39,459 nt of DNA from Ignavibacteriae bacterium HGW-Ignavibacteriae-3 (GCA_002839795.1 PGYS01000012.1:1-39459); one strand, 5' to 3'. Positions 8,639-18,211 are shown, numbered from the stretch's first letter. Made by a program: numbers and translations. Notes: a model not told the origin generated them from the sequence alone.

Positions 8639-9589
8639 TCATTTTTTCAGGAAACGTAAAAATTCCTGAACCGGCCTTCCTTCAAATTTTGCCCTGACTA
8701 ATTTAAACCCGTCGCCATAAACAGGATCGGGATTCTTTTCTAAATTTTTAATCTGATCATTTCGGGAAGGATCATTTATTGATTTCAGATAGAGGTAAGA
8801 TACATAATTACAACTGCCCTCAATAATTTCCTCAGAATGATTTTCTTTAGCATTCTCCACAATCCATGCGTGCATCAGCTCATGGGCAATTGTAGATGCA
8901 ACAACAATCTCGGGTACACCGTTCAGCACATAAATCATATGGAAAGTGGAAGTGTTAATCAATTTATTGTTTTCATATTGAGTCTTTGTCTGAGAATCGC
9001 AATATCCCTGACCCAGATCTCCGGACCCCTTGAATTTGTTCATCAGAAAGATCTTATCGACGCCTGATATGGACACTTTCTTCATATCCAGATATATTCC
9101 AAATGAAGCCAGCCTTGAAGATACACTGCTCAAAAGCTGTTTGAATTTATATTGCTCAAACACTGCCAATCTGAAGCAGACATTACAGATATTTCGTCCG
9201 TCGTTATATTTTTTCCCTCCGCCCGTTAGCTGCTGGCAAATAAGCCGGCTGCATATCTCACATTTAGCCAATTCCGAGCTGTGCTCTTTATGAAACTTAT
9301 TCCCGTAAGTATCGATATTATATGTTCCTCTTAACGGTTTATCACATATCGCACACTTCGGAATAACATAATTTTCACAACAACTTTCGTGATACTTTTT
9401 ATTTTCGAAAATTATAAACTCTCCGGATATGATTTTACCGCAGTAGGCGCAGCGCAGTCCTTGAATTCCGGTTGAACCTTCCTGTGCGCTAATATTTAAA
9501 TATGCCACCGATAGAAAAAGAAATATCAGCAAAACATTTTTGAATGCCATTGGATTATTTTTTTGATTCAATTTAAGTAAAACCGTCAT
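8639..9589 (-). CDS. Secreted LIM-like zinc-finger metallopeptidase, DA1-type
   Basis: This is a predicted exported zinc protein of 316 aa. A signal peptide (MAFKNVLLIFLFLSVAYLNISAQ) begins at Met14, so translation from 9550 is an alternative start; neither start has a clear ribosome site. Two LIM-like zinc modules follow. The first is C47-x2-C50...H67-x2-C70 with C79-x2-C82...H100-x2-H103. The second, ribbon-like, is C110-x2-C113...C135-x2-C138. The C-terminal part has a gluzincin site HELMH at 236-240 and an EG pair at 257-258 that supplies the third ligand. This order (LIM, LIM-like, HExxH..EG with MHAW) is that of plant DA1 peptidases and their bacterial relatives. In plants DA1 cleaves ubiquitin-pathway regulators; here the substrate is unknown and export implies a periplasmic or surface role. 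Confidence 0.82.
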   Translation of the reverse strand: MTVLLKLNQKNNPMAFKNVLLIFLFLSVAYLNISAQEGSTGIQGLRCAYCGKIISGEFIIFENKKYHESCCENYVIPKCAICDKPLRGTYNIDTYGNKFHKEHSSELAKCEICSRLICQQLTGGGKKYNDGRNICNVCFRLAVFEQYKFKQLLSSVSSRLASFGIYLDMKKVSISGVDKIFLMNKFKGSGDLGQGYCDSQTKTQYENNKLINTSTFHMIYVLNGVPEIVVASTIAHELMHAWIVENAKENHSEEIIEGSCNYVSYLYLKSINDPSRNDQIKNLEKNPDPVYGDGFKLVRAKFEGRPVQEFLRFLKK

Positions 9590-9696
9590 TTTTAGTTAAG
9601 CATTATTTTATTTTTGTTTGATTGAATAAATTTTTACCCGTTTACTTTTATAATCGAGCAAAATCCTAAAAAGACAAGCTTGCCGAGAATAATCAA

Positions 9697-10623
9697 CTAT
9701 TCGGTGATTTTTTTAAATGACAGTATTGCGAGCATAACCGCTATTTTCTTTGCTTTATCAGCGTCGTAAGCCACAAATGAATGTTTGATGGAATCACTAT
9801 CTGCTATATATCTATCTGTACCGGCAACTAAACTCGCCATCTTTGTTTTCATTAAGTTTCCTGTTGCAAACAGAGGCGCGCCTTCCATTTCGATGTAATA
9901 CGGGGCTTCTCCATTATCAAAGTTATTTTCATTCAGAGAATATTTAATAAATCCTACCGGCTGAAAAAAAAATATAGGAACAGTGATACCGAAACTTTTT
10001 TGAACTTGTATATTATTTTGCCTGGCGGTGTTGAATAATAGATCTGTTAAAGATGAATCGGGGTAACTGAGTGCTTTTCTCGGCCACGAATCATCCGGAT
10101 CGATCATCATTGCGCCGCCGTCATTATATGCCCCGGAGGAAACAATTAGCGATGAATCTCCAATTGCTTTACCGAATAGTCCGCATGTTCCGATATGAAC
10201 AATATACTCAACGCCGAGTGCTCCAAGGATTGCAGCTTGGGTCGAAATTCCTCCCGCTCCCGGAAGTCCCGGATTAATTATAAAATTAACTCCGATCTTT
10301 TCGGACTTGATTATATATAAATAATTCGGATTCACCTGACCGAGCTGTATTTTTTTTATTTCGCCATCCTTAATGTTTAGAAACGATAAATATTCTTCAA
10401 TCTGAGTATCGTGAAGTATTATAGCAAATTTGGGGAGCGAATCAAGTTCATGATTTTTGAATCTTGTTTTTTTCAGATGATCGGCGTAGGAGTAAGGTTC
10501 AATTAGTCTTTGCGATTTATCCGTTTTAATATATTCCTGAAACGGACCTCCTCCGTTATAGTTGCTCGGACTTTTGCAGGAAGTAGATAAGATTAATACT
10601 AAAAGAAAAAAAAATTTTTTCAT
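9697..10623 (-). CDS. Lipoprotein with nucleoside phosphorylase fold
   Basis: This predicted lipoprotein begins MKKFFFLLVLILSTSCKS, with the lipobox Cys at residue 18. I choose the ATG at 10623 (308 aa), because AGAGGAAA stands 8-15 bases upstream; the frame also opens ten codons earlier, at 10653. The body resembles the PNP/uridine phosphorylase superfamily. It has an INPGLPGAGGISTQAAILGA loop, the core strand YIVHIGTCGLFG with the following acidic turn, and YYIEMEGAPLFA, whose EMEG matches the ribose-binding EME(G/A/S) of the family. A late VAGTDRY holds the likely catalytic Asp region. Cytosolic phosphorylases carry no lipid anchor, so an envelope nucleosidase or sensor role is possible but unproven. 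It lies 107 bases upstream of the DA1-like gene. Confidence 0.75.
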   Translation of the reverse strand: MKKFFFLLVLILSTSCKSPSNYNGGGPFQEYIKTDKSQRLIEPYSYADHLKKTRFKNHELDSLPKFAIILHDTQIEEYLSFLNIKDGEIKKIQLGQVNPNYLYIIKSEKIGVNFIINPGLPGAGGISTQAAILGALGVEYIVHIGTCGLFGKAIGDSSLIVSSGAYNDGGAMMIDPDDSWPRKALSYPDSSLTDLLFNTARQNNIQVQKSFGITVPIFFFQPVGFIKYSLNENNFDNGEAPYYIEMEGAPLFATGNLMKTKMASLVAGTDRYIADSDSIKHSFVAYDADKAKKIAVMLAILSFKKITE

Positions 10624-10944
10624 TTCGTTTTTTCCTCTGAATAAATTATTCATCGGCTGTAATTTACAACCTGCAAATCAGTAATCCAGCATCAGGAAGT
10701 AAAAATAAAGGGGAATTGGCGATAAGAACACGCCACTTTCATTTGCTATCGGCACGCGTTACCTTAAAATTGATTTTTCAGTCTGAAATTTGAAATTTTG
10801 ATTGAATTCAATAATTAGTTAAGGAATTCAGAAGCATAAATCGCTTCTCAGATATTGTGTCGATTTTTGAACTCTATGAGAAAATGACCGATCCGGTGTT
10901 GCGAATAATTTATTAAAAAATTAGCTCAAATCGGCCATATTTAT
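10624..10944. other. Non-coding interval between PNP-like lipoprotein and hppA
   Basis: This divergent intergenic stretch holds no convincing gene or tRNA. Around 10719-10760 short complementary runs (GGCGATAA with TATCG, and CGCC) could fold, but no known riboswitch was recognised. The hppA promoter lies at its right end. I found no clear promoter for the minus-strand lipoprotein gene. Confidence 0.5.
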
Positions 10945-10976
10945 TTTGGTTATATGCTATTATTGGCTTATTTTTG
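10945..10976 (+). promoter_or_regulatory. Predicted promoter of hppA
   Basis: TTTG at 10945-10948 and TATTTTTG at 10969-10976 are separated by 20 bases, a full match to the Bacteroidota -33/-7 consensus TTTG/TAnnTTTG. It lies 85 bases upstream of the hppA ATG in an otherwise gene-free region. Confidence 0.65.
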
Positions 10977-11061
10977 CCACAAAACTGATTATCTAAAATT
11001 CATTCTTATTTGACCAATCTGTATAAAATTATAAGATCAATAACTAAATAAGGAGTAAAGC

Positions 11062-13260
11062 ATGGTTTCTGAACTGTTTTATTTTGTTCCAATATCATCC
11101 ATCCTGGCCCTTGGCTTCGCATATTTCTTCTATAAACAAATGATGAAGGAGAGCGAAGGGACGGAAAAAATGGCGAGCATAGCATTATATGTTCGAAAAG
11201 GTGCAATGGCATATCTCAGGCAACAGTATAAAGTCGTTGGAATTTTCTTTGTTGTTATTACAGCTATTTTTGCCATTCTGGCTTACGGTTTTAATTTACA
11301 AAATCCGTGGGTGCCGTTCGCATTCATTACAGGCGGTTTCTTTTCCGGTCTTGCCGGATTTTTTGGAATGAAAACAGCAACTCAGGCATCTGCAAGGACT
11401 GCAAATGCTGCGAGAGATACTCTCAACAAAGGATTAAAAATTGCTTTCAGAAGCGGTGCTGTAATGGGTCTGGTAGTCGTAGGGCTTGGACTTCTTGACA
11501 TATCAATTTGGTTCTACATTTTAACTGCAGTATATCCGAGTACAGCGATAGACGGTCATAATTTAGTTATTGTTACAACTACAATGCTTACTTTTGGAAT
11601 GGGTGCTTCAACACAGGCTTTATTCGCAAGAGTCGGCGGCGGTATTTTTACAAAGGCAGCAGATGTTGGCGCCGATCTAGTCGGTAAAGTTGAAGCAGGA
11701 ATTCCCGAGGATGATCCGAGAAACCCAGCAACGATTGCAGACAATGTCGGCGATAATGTTGGCGACGTTGCCGGTATGGGTGCGGATTTATATGAATCAT
11801 ATTGCGGATCGATCCTTGCAACAGCAGCTCTGGGTGCGGCTGCATTTCTACACAATCCTGCCCTGCAGATGAAGGCCGTAATGGCTCCAATGTTGATTGC
11901 CGCCGTAGGCATTATTCTTTCGATTGCAGGTATATTTGTGGTAAAAACAAAAGAAGGTGCTAATCAAAAACAGCTTTTAGCCGCTCTAGCAAGAGGTGTA
12001 AATCTTAGTTCAGTATTTATCGCAATTCTTTCATATTTCATAGTTTATCTTTTGAATATCGATAATTATGTCGGAATCTGGGGCGCAATTGTCACTGGAT
12101 TGGTTACAGGTATTGTTATTGGTAAATCAACAGAATATTACACTTCACATTCATACAAACCCACTCAGCATATTGCTAATAATGCATTAACGGGTCCGGC
12201 TACTGTAATTATTTCCGGTCTCGGTGTTGGAATGATTTCAACAGCAATTCCGGTAATGACCGTAGCTATTGGAATTCTTCTTTCTTTTCTTTTTGCATCA
12301 GGTTTTGATTTCGCAAATATCAGCATGGGATTATACGGAATCGGAATTGCTGCCGTCGGAATGCTCTCTACTCTGGGCATAACGCTTGCAACAGATGCAT
12401 ACGGTCCTATAGCTGACAACGCGGGCGGCAACGCTGAGATGAGCGGATTGGGTAAAGAAGTCAGACAAAGAACAGATGCTCTCGATGCATTGGGAAACAC
12501 TACAGCAGCAACCGGTAAAGGATTCGCAATCGGTTCTGCGGCTCTAACAGCCCTTGCTCTCTTAGCCTCTTATGTTGAAGAGATTAAAATAGGATTACTC
12601 AGAATCGGCCAGCTTACCATGGACCTCGGAGATGGGATTATAGTTGAGACTGAAAAGGCAAACCTTACCGATGTAATGATTTATTATCAGGTTACTTTGA
12701 TGAATCCGAAAGTACTTATTGGAGTTTTTGTGGGATCCATGATGGCCTTTATGTTTTCAGGACTTACAATGAACGCAGTGGGCAGAGCTGCCGGAAAAAT
12801 GGTTGATGAGGTTAGAAGACAATTTAAAGCCTTCCCCGGAATATTAGAAGGTACTCAGGAACCTGATTATGCTACATGTGTGGCGATCTCTACAAAAGGC
12901 GCTCAGCTGGAGATGATATTACCCTCCATGCTCGCGATAATAATCCCCATATTAATGGGCTTGTTGCTTGGAGTGACCGGTGTTATGGGCTTACTTGTCG
13001 GCGGTTTGTCAACCGGATTTGTTCTCGCGGTCTTTATGGCTAATTCCGGCGGAGCCTGGGATAATGCAAAGAAATATGTTGAGGAAGGAAATTTAGGCGG
13101 CAAAGGATCTGACGCTCATAAAGCAACCGTTATCGGTGACACTGTCGGCGATCCGTTCAAAGATACTGCCGGTCCGAGTCTTAACATTTTGATAAAATTG
13201 ATGAGCATGGTTGCGATCGTTATGTCCGGCCTTACAGTAGCTTTCAATTTGATCAAATAA
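11062..13260 (+). CDS. hppA: Membrane-bound ion-translocating pyrophosphatase, K+-dependent
   Basis: This enzyme hydrolyses pyrophosphate and pumps H+ or Na+ across the inner membrane (732 aa, about 16 helices). Catalytic motifs are [11 protein letters not shown], then [20 protein letters not shown], the [10 protein letters not shown] loop and [20 protein letters not shown] near the C-terminus. In [16 protein letters not shown] the Ala and Gly where K+-independent enzymes carry Lys and Thr indicate K+ dependence. The helix 6 gate Glu in GADLYESY is at the position used by Na+-pumping and Na+/H+ forms rather than shifted as in plant H+ pumps, so a sodium-capable pump is plausible; that is inference. 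AGGAG at 11050-11054 sets the start. It is monocistronic, with its own promoter and terminator. Confidence 0.96.
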   Translation: MVSELFYFVPISSILALGFAYFFYKQMMKESEGTEKMASIALYVRKGAMAYLRQQYKVVGIFFVVITAIFAILAYGFNLQNPWVPFAFITGGFFSGLAGFFGMKTATQASARTANAARDTLNKGLKIAFRSGAVMGLVVVGLGLLDISIWFYILTAVYPSTAIDGHNLVIVTTTMLTFGMGASTQALFARVGGGIFTKAADVGADLVGKVEAGIPEDDPRNPATIADNVGDNVGDVAGMGADLYESYCGSILATAALGAAAFLHNPALQMKAVMAPMLIAAVGIILSIAGIFVVKTKEGANQKQLLAALARGVNLSSVFIAILSYFIVYLLNIDNYVGIWGAIVTGLVTGIVIGKSTEYYTSHSYKPTQHIANNALTGPATVIISGLGVGMISTAIPVMTVAIGILLSFLFASGFDFANISMGLYGIGIAAVGMLSTLGITLATDAYGPIADNAGGNAEMSGLGKEVRQRTDALDALGNTTAATGKGFAIGSAALTALALLASYVEEIKIGLLRIGQLTMDLGDGIIVETEKANLTDVMIYYQVTLMNPKVLIGVFVGSMMAFMFSGLTMNAVGRAAGKMVDEVRRQFKAFPGILEGTQEPDYATCVAISTKGAQLEMILPSMLAIIIPILMGLLLGVTGVMGLLVGGLSTGFVLAVFMANSGGAWDNAKKYVEEGNLGGKGSDAHKATVIGDTVGDPFKDTAGPSLNILIKLMSMVAIVMSGLTVAFNLIK

Positions 13261-13282
13261 CATTGTGAAATAATAATCTTTT

Positions 13283-13325
13283 AATGGCTCCATTTATTCT
13301 ACTTGTAAATGGAGCCATTTTTTTA
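13283..13325 (+). terminator. Intrinsic terminator of hppA
   Basis: A perfect 14-bp stem AATGGCTCCATTTA / TAAATGGAGCCATT (13283-13296 and 13306-13319) encloses a 9-base loop. It is followed by a run of T residues, 22 bases after the hppA stop. Confidence 0.95.
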
Positions 13326-13482
13326 TCAGTATTCTCAAGATATTTTTTCCGTTAAAAAATATCCCGGACATCACGCCTATCCATCGGTATTATCGAATGT
13401 ACTATAATCTGTTCTGCAGGTTATCTATATTTACGTACTTGATATTTTAAAACGCAAAAACAACATTTTCACAGGGAGAAAG

Positions 13483-13782
13483 ATGGAAAATCTTAAAGAA
13501 TTGATAAGCAATCAGACTATATTCTTCAGCTTTATGAAGGAAAAATATTATGTTTTTTATAATTCAAATATTTTTTTCCGGGATATACAGTATGCCATAA
13601 AAAGCTATCTGGAGAAGAAAAATAAAAAAGTAAAATATTCCGAAGCGGAGAAAATTGCCGAAGGATTTATTGCCCACATGGAAAAAGACAACCAATTGAT
13701 AAAAATGTCAGAAAATGCATGGAAAGTGAATTTTTCTTTGGAGAAAGGTGTTATACAACCGGATGAAGTTAATGCCGTTTAG
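13483..13782 (+). CDS. Small hypothetical protein upstream of the Fe-S carrier
   Basis: This 99-aa soluble protein belongs to no family I recognise. It is rich in Lys, Phe and Tyr, with no signal peptide or membrane segment. The likely structure is two or three helices (for example YAIKSYLEKKNKKVKYSEAE at about 45-65) and a short C-terminal strand. A GGGAGA at 13473-13478 places the ATG at 13483 well, and codon use looks like that of its neighbours, so it is very likely a real gene. It begins an apparent operon with the A-type carrier (24 bases on) and superoxide dismutase, which suggests a link to iron-sulfur or oxidative stress. A role as a small regulator is possible, but nothing in the sequence proves it. 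Confidence 0.7.
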   Translation: MENLKELISNQTIFFSFMKEKYYVFYNSNIFFRDIQYAIKSYLEKKNKKVKYSEAEKIAEGFIAHMEKDNQLIKMSENAWKVNFSLEKGVIQPDEVNAV

Positions 13783-13806
13783 AATCAAGAAAAGAAAGGA
13801 TTTACA

Positions 13807-14181
13807 ATGGATCAGGATGAAAATCTCCATTCACCGGTTGCAAAGGAAATGGCGGATATAGATATCACTGAAAAAGCTATAAAACAGGTTAAAAGGATTA
13901 AAGAAGAGAATAATATTCCCGGGGATCATGCTCTGAGAATCGGGGTTAAAGGGGGCGGATGTTCCGGTATGACCTATCAGATGGGATTTGACGGAGAATC
14001 AAAAGACGGTGATACCGTCATAGAAAAAGACGGTATTAAGCTTTTCGTTGACGGAAAAAGTCTATTTTATCTCTCCGGTACAGTCCTGGATTTCAGCGAC
14101 GGATTAAATGGCAAGGGATTTGTGTTCAGCAATCCCAATGCAACAAAAACCTGCGGCTGCGGCGAATCGTTCGGAGTATAA
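13807..14181 (+). CDS. A-type iron-sulfur carrier (IscA/SufA/ErpA family)
   Basis: This is a scaffold or carrier that hands Fe-S clusters to apo-enzymes in the cytosol (124 aa, about 105 in the core domain). The family signature is complete: C52 in [14 protein letters not shown] and the C-terminal pair C116-G-C118 in [10 protein letters not shown], the three ligand cysteines. The first 18 residues are an extra acidic lead. An AAGAAAGGA just upstream fits a ribosome site. Sub-family (IscA, SufA or ErpA) cannot be set from the sequence, so no symbol is given. The gene stops one base before the superoxide dismutase start, so the two are coupled; supply of clusters and removal of superoxide, which destroys clusters, make functional sense together. 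Confidence 0.93.
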   Translation: MDQDENLHSPVAKEMADIDITEKAIKQVKRIKEENNIPGDHALRIGVKGGGCSGMTYQMGFDGESKDGDTVIEKDGIKLFVDGKSLFYLSGTVLDFSDGLNGKGFVFSNPNATKTCGCGESFGV

Positions 14182-14182
14182 A

Positions 14183-14905
14183 ATGGACAGGAAAAAATTT
14201 TTATCATCGCTTGGAATATTGACTATTGCAGGCGGCTTAAAAAAAGTTGACGCGATAACAAATAATATAAATCAATCATTAGACAGGAGTTATAAAATGG
14301 GCAAATTTGAATTGATGCCGCTTCCCTATGCATTCAACGCACTTGAACCGCATATAGACGCACGTACAATGGAGATCCATCATGATAAACATCATGCCGG
14401 ATATGTAAATAATCTGAACAAAGCTGTTGAAGGTACCGGATTGGCAGGAAAATCATTGGAAGATATTTTCCTGGATATTTCAAAACTGCCAGCGGTTGTT
14501 AGAAACAACGGCGGCGGAGTATGGAACCATAATATATTCTGGCAGGTTATGGCGCCTAATAAAGGCGGTCAGCCGTCTGGTCCCCTCGCAGACGCAATTA
14601 ACAGTACATTCGGATCGTTCGATAAATTCAAAGAATTATTCGCAACAGCTGGCGCAACCCGTTTTGGTTCAGGCTGGGCCTGGCTTGTGCTATCGGGAGG
14701 AAAACTGGTTGTAACATCGACAGCAAATCAGGATAATCCTCTGATGGATATTGCGGAAGTTAAAGGAACGCCGCTTCTGGCACTTGATGTCTGGGAACAT
14801 GCTTATTATCTCAATTATCAAAACCGGAGACCTGATTACATTGCAAGTTGGTGGAACGTAGTTAATTGGGATGAAGTAGCAAAGAGATTTGCTTCCGCTA
14901 AATAA
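14183..14905 (+). CDS. sodA: Superoxide dismutase, Mn-type, with N-terminal extension
   Basis: This enzyme converts superoxide to peroxide and oxygen (240 aa from 14183). Metal ligands are H66 (in MEIHHDKHH), H116 (VWNHNIFW), D202 and H206 ([18 protein letters not shown]). A Gly-rich stretch before WNH (NNGGGVWNH) and Gln183 in ANQDNPL favour the Mn type over Fe. Two starts are supported. The ATG at 14183 has GGAG at 14173-14176 and adds [18 protein letters not shown], a weak Tat-like or Sec-like export signal with RK in place of RR. The in-frame ATG at 14297 has AGGAG at 14285-14289 and yields the normal 202-aa cytosolic enzyme. The gene is coupled to the Fe-S carrier (1-base gap) and followed by a terminator. 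Confidence 0.95.
   Translation: MDRKKFLSSLGILTIAGGLKKVDAITNNINQSLDRSYKMGKFELMPLPYAFNALEPHIDARTMEIHHDKHHAGYVNNLNKAVEGTGLAGKSLEDIFLDISKLPAVVRNNGGGVWNHNIFWQVMAPNKGGQPSGPLADAINSTFGSFDKFKELFATAGATRFGSGWAWLVLSGGKLVVTSTANQDNPLMDIAEVKGTPLLALDVWEHAYYLNYQNRRPDYIASWWNVVNWDEVAKRFASAK
14285..14299 (+). promoter_or_regulatory. Internal ribosome binding site and second start of sodA
   Basis: AGGAG at 14285-14289 stands 7 bases before an in-frame ATG (14297) that coincides with the usual N-terminus of superoxide dismutases ([20 protein letters not shown]). The layout AGGAGTtataaaATG repeats that of the upstream start (GGAGTataaaATG), so one mRNA could yield an exported and a cytosolic form. Confidence 0.6.
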
Positions 14906-14925
14906 ATTATAGTTCTATTAAAGAG

Positions 14926-14954
14926 TCCTGATCGTTGTGATCAGGATTTTTTTT
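14926..14954 (+). terminator. Intrinsic terminator of the iscA-sodA operon
   Basis: TCCTGATC and GATCAGGA (14926-14933, 14939-14946) form an 8-bp stem with a 5-base loop. It is followed by eight T residues and lies 20 bases after the sodA stop. Confidence 0.93.
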
Positions 14955-14973
14955 ATATACACTTGAGGGAAGT

Positions 14974-15495
14974 ATGAACCCGGTAAAGGTCGGAGTACAA
15001 TTAAAGGCAGTTTTAGAAAAATGGGAATCCTCATTGGATAATTATTCTGATTCTGATCTATTGAAAAAACCGGCGGCAGACAGCTGGTCTATCGGACAAC
15101 TGTATTCTCATCTGGTTTACGGAACAATTCGCTATCATCTAAAACAAATTGAACTATGTTTATCAAAAGACGATAACCGGGATCAAAAAAAGACCGGGGC
15201 TGGCGCGTTCTGTTTTTTAATAAACGGATTTCCTCCTGTAAAAATTAAAGTCCCCCCTTCAAAAGAATATACACCTGCGCAGCCTGAAAATAAGCAGGAA
15301 ATAAAAAATGGATTTGTAAAATTAAAACAGATACTGGAAAATTATTCACCGGGAATAGGAAAGAAAGAGAGCGGTAAAGTAAAACATCCGGCACTTGGAT
15401 TTTTATCCGCAGCAGAGTGGTATCAATTAATCGAGATGCATTTTAGACACCATCTCCGTCAGAAAAAAAAATTAGATCAGATTATAAAAAGATAA
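14974..15495 (+). CDS. DinB-like four-helix-bundle protein
   Basis: This 173-aa protein belongs to the DinB/YfiT-like superfamily of putative metal-dependent four-helix bundles. Members bind a divalent metal through three histidines, and some are bacillithiol or mycothiol transferases. The expected His sites are visible: SHLVYG after the SWSIGQLYSHL motif at about 38-49, and the C-terminal HFRHHLRQKKKLDQI that mirrors the family's HxxHHxxQ. It starts at 14974 after GAGGGAAG, just downstream of the sodA terminator, so it is probably transcribed separately or by read-through. Its substrate is unknown. It converges on atpC, and their 3' ends are separated by 73 bases. Confidence 0.72.
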   Translation: MNPVKVGVQLKAVLEKWESSLDNYSDSDLLKKPAADSWSIGQLYSHLVYGTIRYHLKQIELCLSKDDNRDQKKTGAGAFCFLINGFPPVKIKVPPSKEYTPAQPENKQEIKNGFVKLKQILENYSPGIGKKESGKVKHPALGFLSAAEWYQLIEMHFRHHLRQKKKLDQIIKR

Positions 15496-15519
15496 AAAAA
15501 ATCCCGCACAGAGCGGGAT
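15493..15519 (-). terminator. Intrinsic terminator of atpDC
   Basis: Read on the minus strand, ATCCCGC-TCTGT-GCGGGAT (15519 to 15501) is followed by at least seven T residues. It lies about 50 bases past the atpC stop and overlaps the end of the convergent DinB-like gene. Confidence 0.92.
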
Positions 15520-15533
15520 GAAATTCTAAACTT

Positions 15534-15569
15534 GTCCGCCTTCATTTTGGCGGATTATCAATTCTCATT
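15534..15569. repeat. Dispersed intergenic repeat, copy A
   Basis: TCCGCC (15535-15540) and GGCGGA (15549-15554) form an inverted repeat followed by TTATCAATTCTCATT. The string GGCGGATT-NN-CAATTCTCA recurs exactly at copy B (30236-30254), so this is a short dispersed element. It occupies the atpC 3' region. Confidence 0.6.
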
Positions 15570-15979
15570 TAAAAAGAAGCTCCAACAAACTTCATTCTGT
15601 TTATAGCGCGCTCAAGAGCTAATTCAGCACGAATCATATCAATATCACTCTGCGCCCGATTCGATAAACGCTCTTTTGCTCGTTCATAGGCCTTTTTTGC
15701 CCGCTCTATATCAATCTCTTCAGCTGTTTCAACGCTATCGGCCAGAATAAGAACTTTATTATCTTTCACTTCAACAGTACCGCCGCTCGTTGCGTATTCC
15801 GTCTCCAGTCCGGTAATATCTTCAATTTTAATCTTGCCTATTTCGAGAGAACTTAATAAAGGGGCGTGATTGAATAACACCTGAAAATTACCGACCGTTC
15901 CTGGCACAGTAACAGATTTTACATTGCCTTTATATGCGCTTTTAGACGGCGTTATTATTTCTAGCAGAATTTCCTTCAT
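15569..15979 (-). CDS. atpC: ATP synthase F1 epsilon subunit
   Basis: Epsilon is part of the central stalk and can inhibit the hydrolytic direction (136 aa). The N-terminal beta-sandwich is evident from the family pattern TVPGTVGNFQVLFNHAPLLS at about 25-44 and the SGGTVEVKDNKVLILADSVE segment. The C-terminal part (about 88-136) is a two-helix hairpin rich in Arg, Glu and Ala. The start ATG directly abuts the atpD stop, so translation is coupled. The remaining subunits are not nearby, as in green sulfur bacteria, where atpDC form a separate operon. A terminator follows. Confidence 0.95.
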   Translation of the reverse strand: MKEILLEIITPSKSAYKGNVKSVTVPGTVGNFQVLFNHAPLLSSLEIGKIKIEDITGLETEYATSGGTVEVKDNKVLILADSVETAEEIDIERAKKAYERAKERLSNRAQSDIDMIRAELALERAINRMKFVGASF

Positions 15980-17473
<1,494 letters not shown>

Positions 17474-17523
17474 TTAGTGATTTTGGATCAAATCGTAAAT
17501 CTTTACCTCTCTGCCTGCAGAAA

Positions 17524-17895
17524 TCAGGGATTTAGATTAATCAAAAATGAGACTGCTTCTTTCAGTTTCTCATTTGCAACCGGTTTAGTAACAAAAAGAT
17601 CTGCACCTGATTCTTCGGCAGTCAGCCTCATGCTATTTTGCGCATTTGCAGTTAAACATAAAATTTGTGTACCGCTGCGCAGAGGATCCGTTTTGATCTC
17701 CTTTATTAAATCGAATCCATCTTTATTACCCTTTAACGATATATCCATTATGATAATATCGTACAGCGTATTTGAATATCTATCAGAATATTCTTCTGCG
17801 GAGCCGCATAAATCAACGTCGAATTCCTTGCCGAAAATTTTACTCATCAAGACTTGAGAAAGGGAATCATCGTCTACAACTAACATTTTCTTCAT
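17524..17895 (-). CDS. Single-domain response regulator (CheY-like receiver)
   Basis: This stand-alone phosphoacceptor receiver has no output domain (123 aa from the ATG at 17895). The acidic pocket is D8-D9-D10, the phospho-Asp is D51 (DIIIMDISLKG), the switch residue is T82 (CLTANA) and the conserved Lys is K104 (FVTKPV). A GTG two codons earlier (17901) is a possible alternative start; GGGG lies close upstream of both. No kinase gene is adjacent, so the partner is unknown. It may act by protein contact like CheY or Spo0F. The neighbours (atpD downstream, kor genes upstream) give no functional hint. Confidence 0.92.
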   Translation of the reverse strand: MKKMLVVDDDSLSQVLMSKIFGKEFDVDLCGSAEEYSDRYSNTLYDIIIMDISLKGNKDGFDLIKEIKTDPLRSGTQILCLTANAQNSMRLTAEESGADLFVTKPVANEKLKEAVSFLINLNP

Positions 17896-18165
17896 AAACA
17901 CCCCATTTCTAAATTTTATGTTTAATAATGGAAGGCTTTAAAACTTTCCCCATTTAATTCCGAATTGACTCCGCAGGAATTCTGGCAAAATCTAATAAAT
18001 CTAAAAATCATTTTCCATATAAATATGGGGGGTATTCTTAACTTATAAGTTAATATCTAATTGGATTCCGAATGAATTCGTGGATTTCTTTAAAATGCGT
18101 AACATTGGAGAGACTGAATTACTGCTTACAATAATTATATGTGAGGGATATTACAATTTTGCTTA
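17896..18165. other. Intergenic region upstream of the response regulator
   Basis: Together with the hairpin at 18166-18205 this makes a gap of 316 bases without a gene. It is AT-rich with short stop-broken frames, and no tRNA or known RNA motif is seen. It presumably includes the promoter of the receiver gene, but no full consensus match was found. Confidence 0.5.
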
Positions 18166-18205
18166 CTAATCATAGAGACGGGGCCTGACCCGTCTCTATG
18201 ATTAG
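18166..18205. repeat. Perfect 17-bp palindromic hairpin (REP-like)
   Basis: CTAATCATAGAGACGGG (18166-18182) is exactly complementary to CCCGTCTCTATGATTAG (18189-18205) around a 6-base loop. It sits six bases past the korC stop. On the minus strand no T-run follows, so it is not a standard rho-independent terminator for korC; on the plus strand TTTTATTT follows, but no gene reads into it. It could be a REP-like or BIME-type element or a 3'-end stabiliser. Confidence 0.8.
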
Positions 18206-18211
18206 TTTTAT

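Noticed and set aside
10719-10760. tRNA or riboswitch in the hppA upstream gap
   Set aside because: The short complementary runs do not form a cloverleaf or any riboswitch core I recognise.
11556-11912. 118-codon open frame on the strand opposite hppA
   Set aside because: It lies wholly within hppA, is Ala/Pro/Ser-rich with no domain, and mirrors the Gly/Ala-rich coding strand. A similar case is 12165-12500.
18166-18205. Hairpin as an intrinsic terminator of korC
   Set aside because: On the minus strand the hairpin is followed by GTAAGCAAAATT, with no T-run. It is reported as a REP-like palindrome instead.
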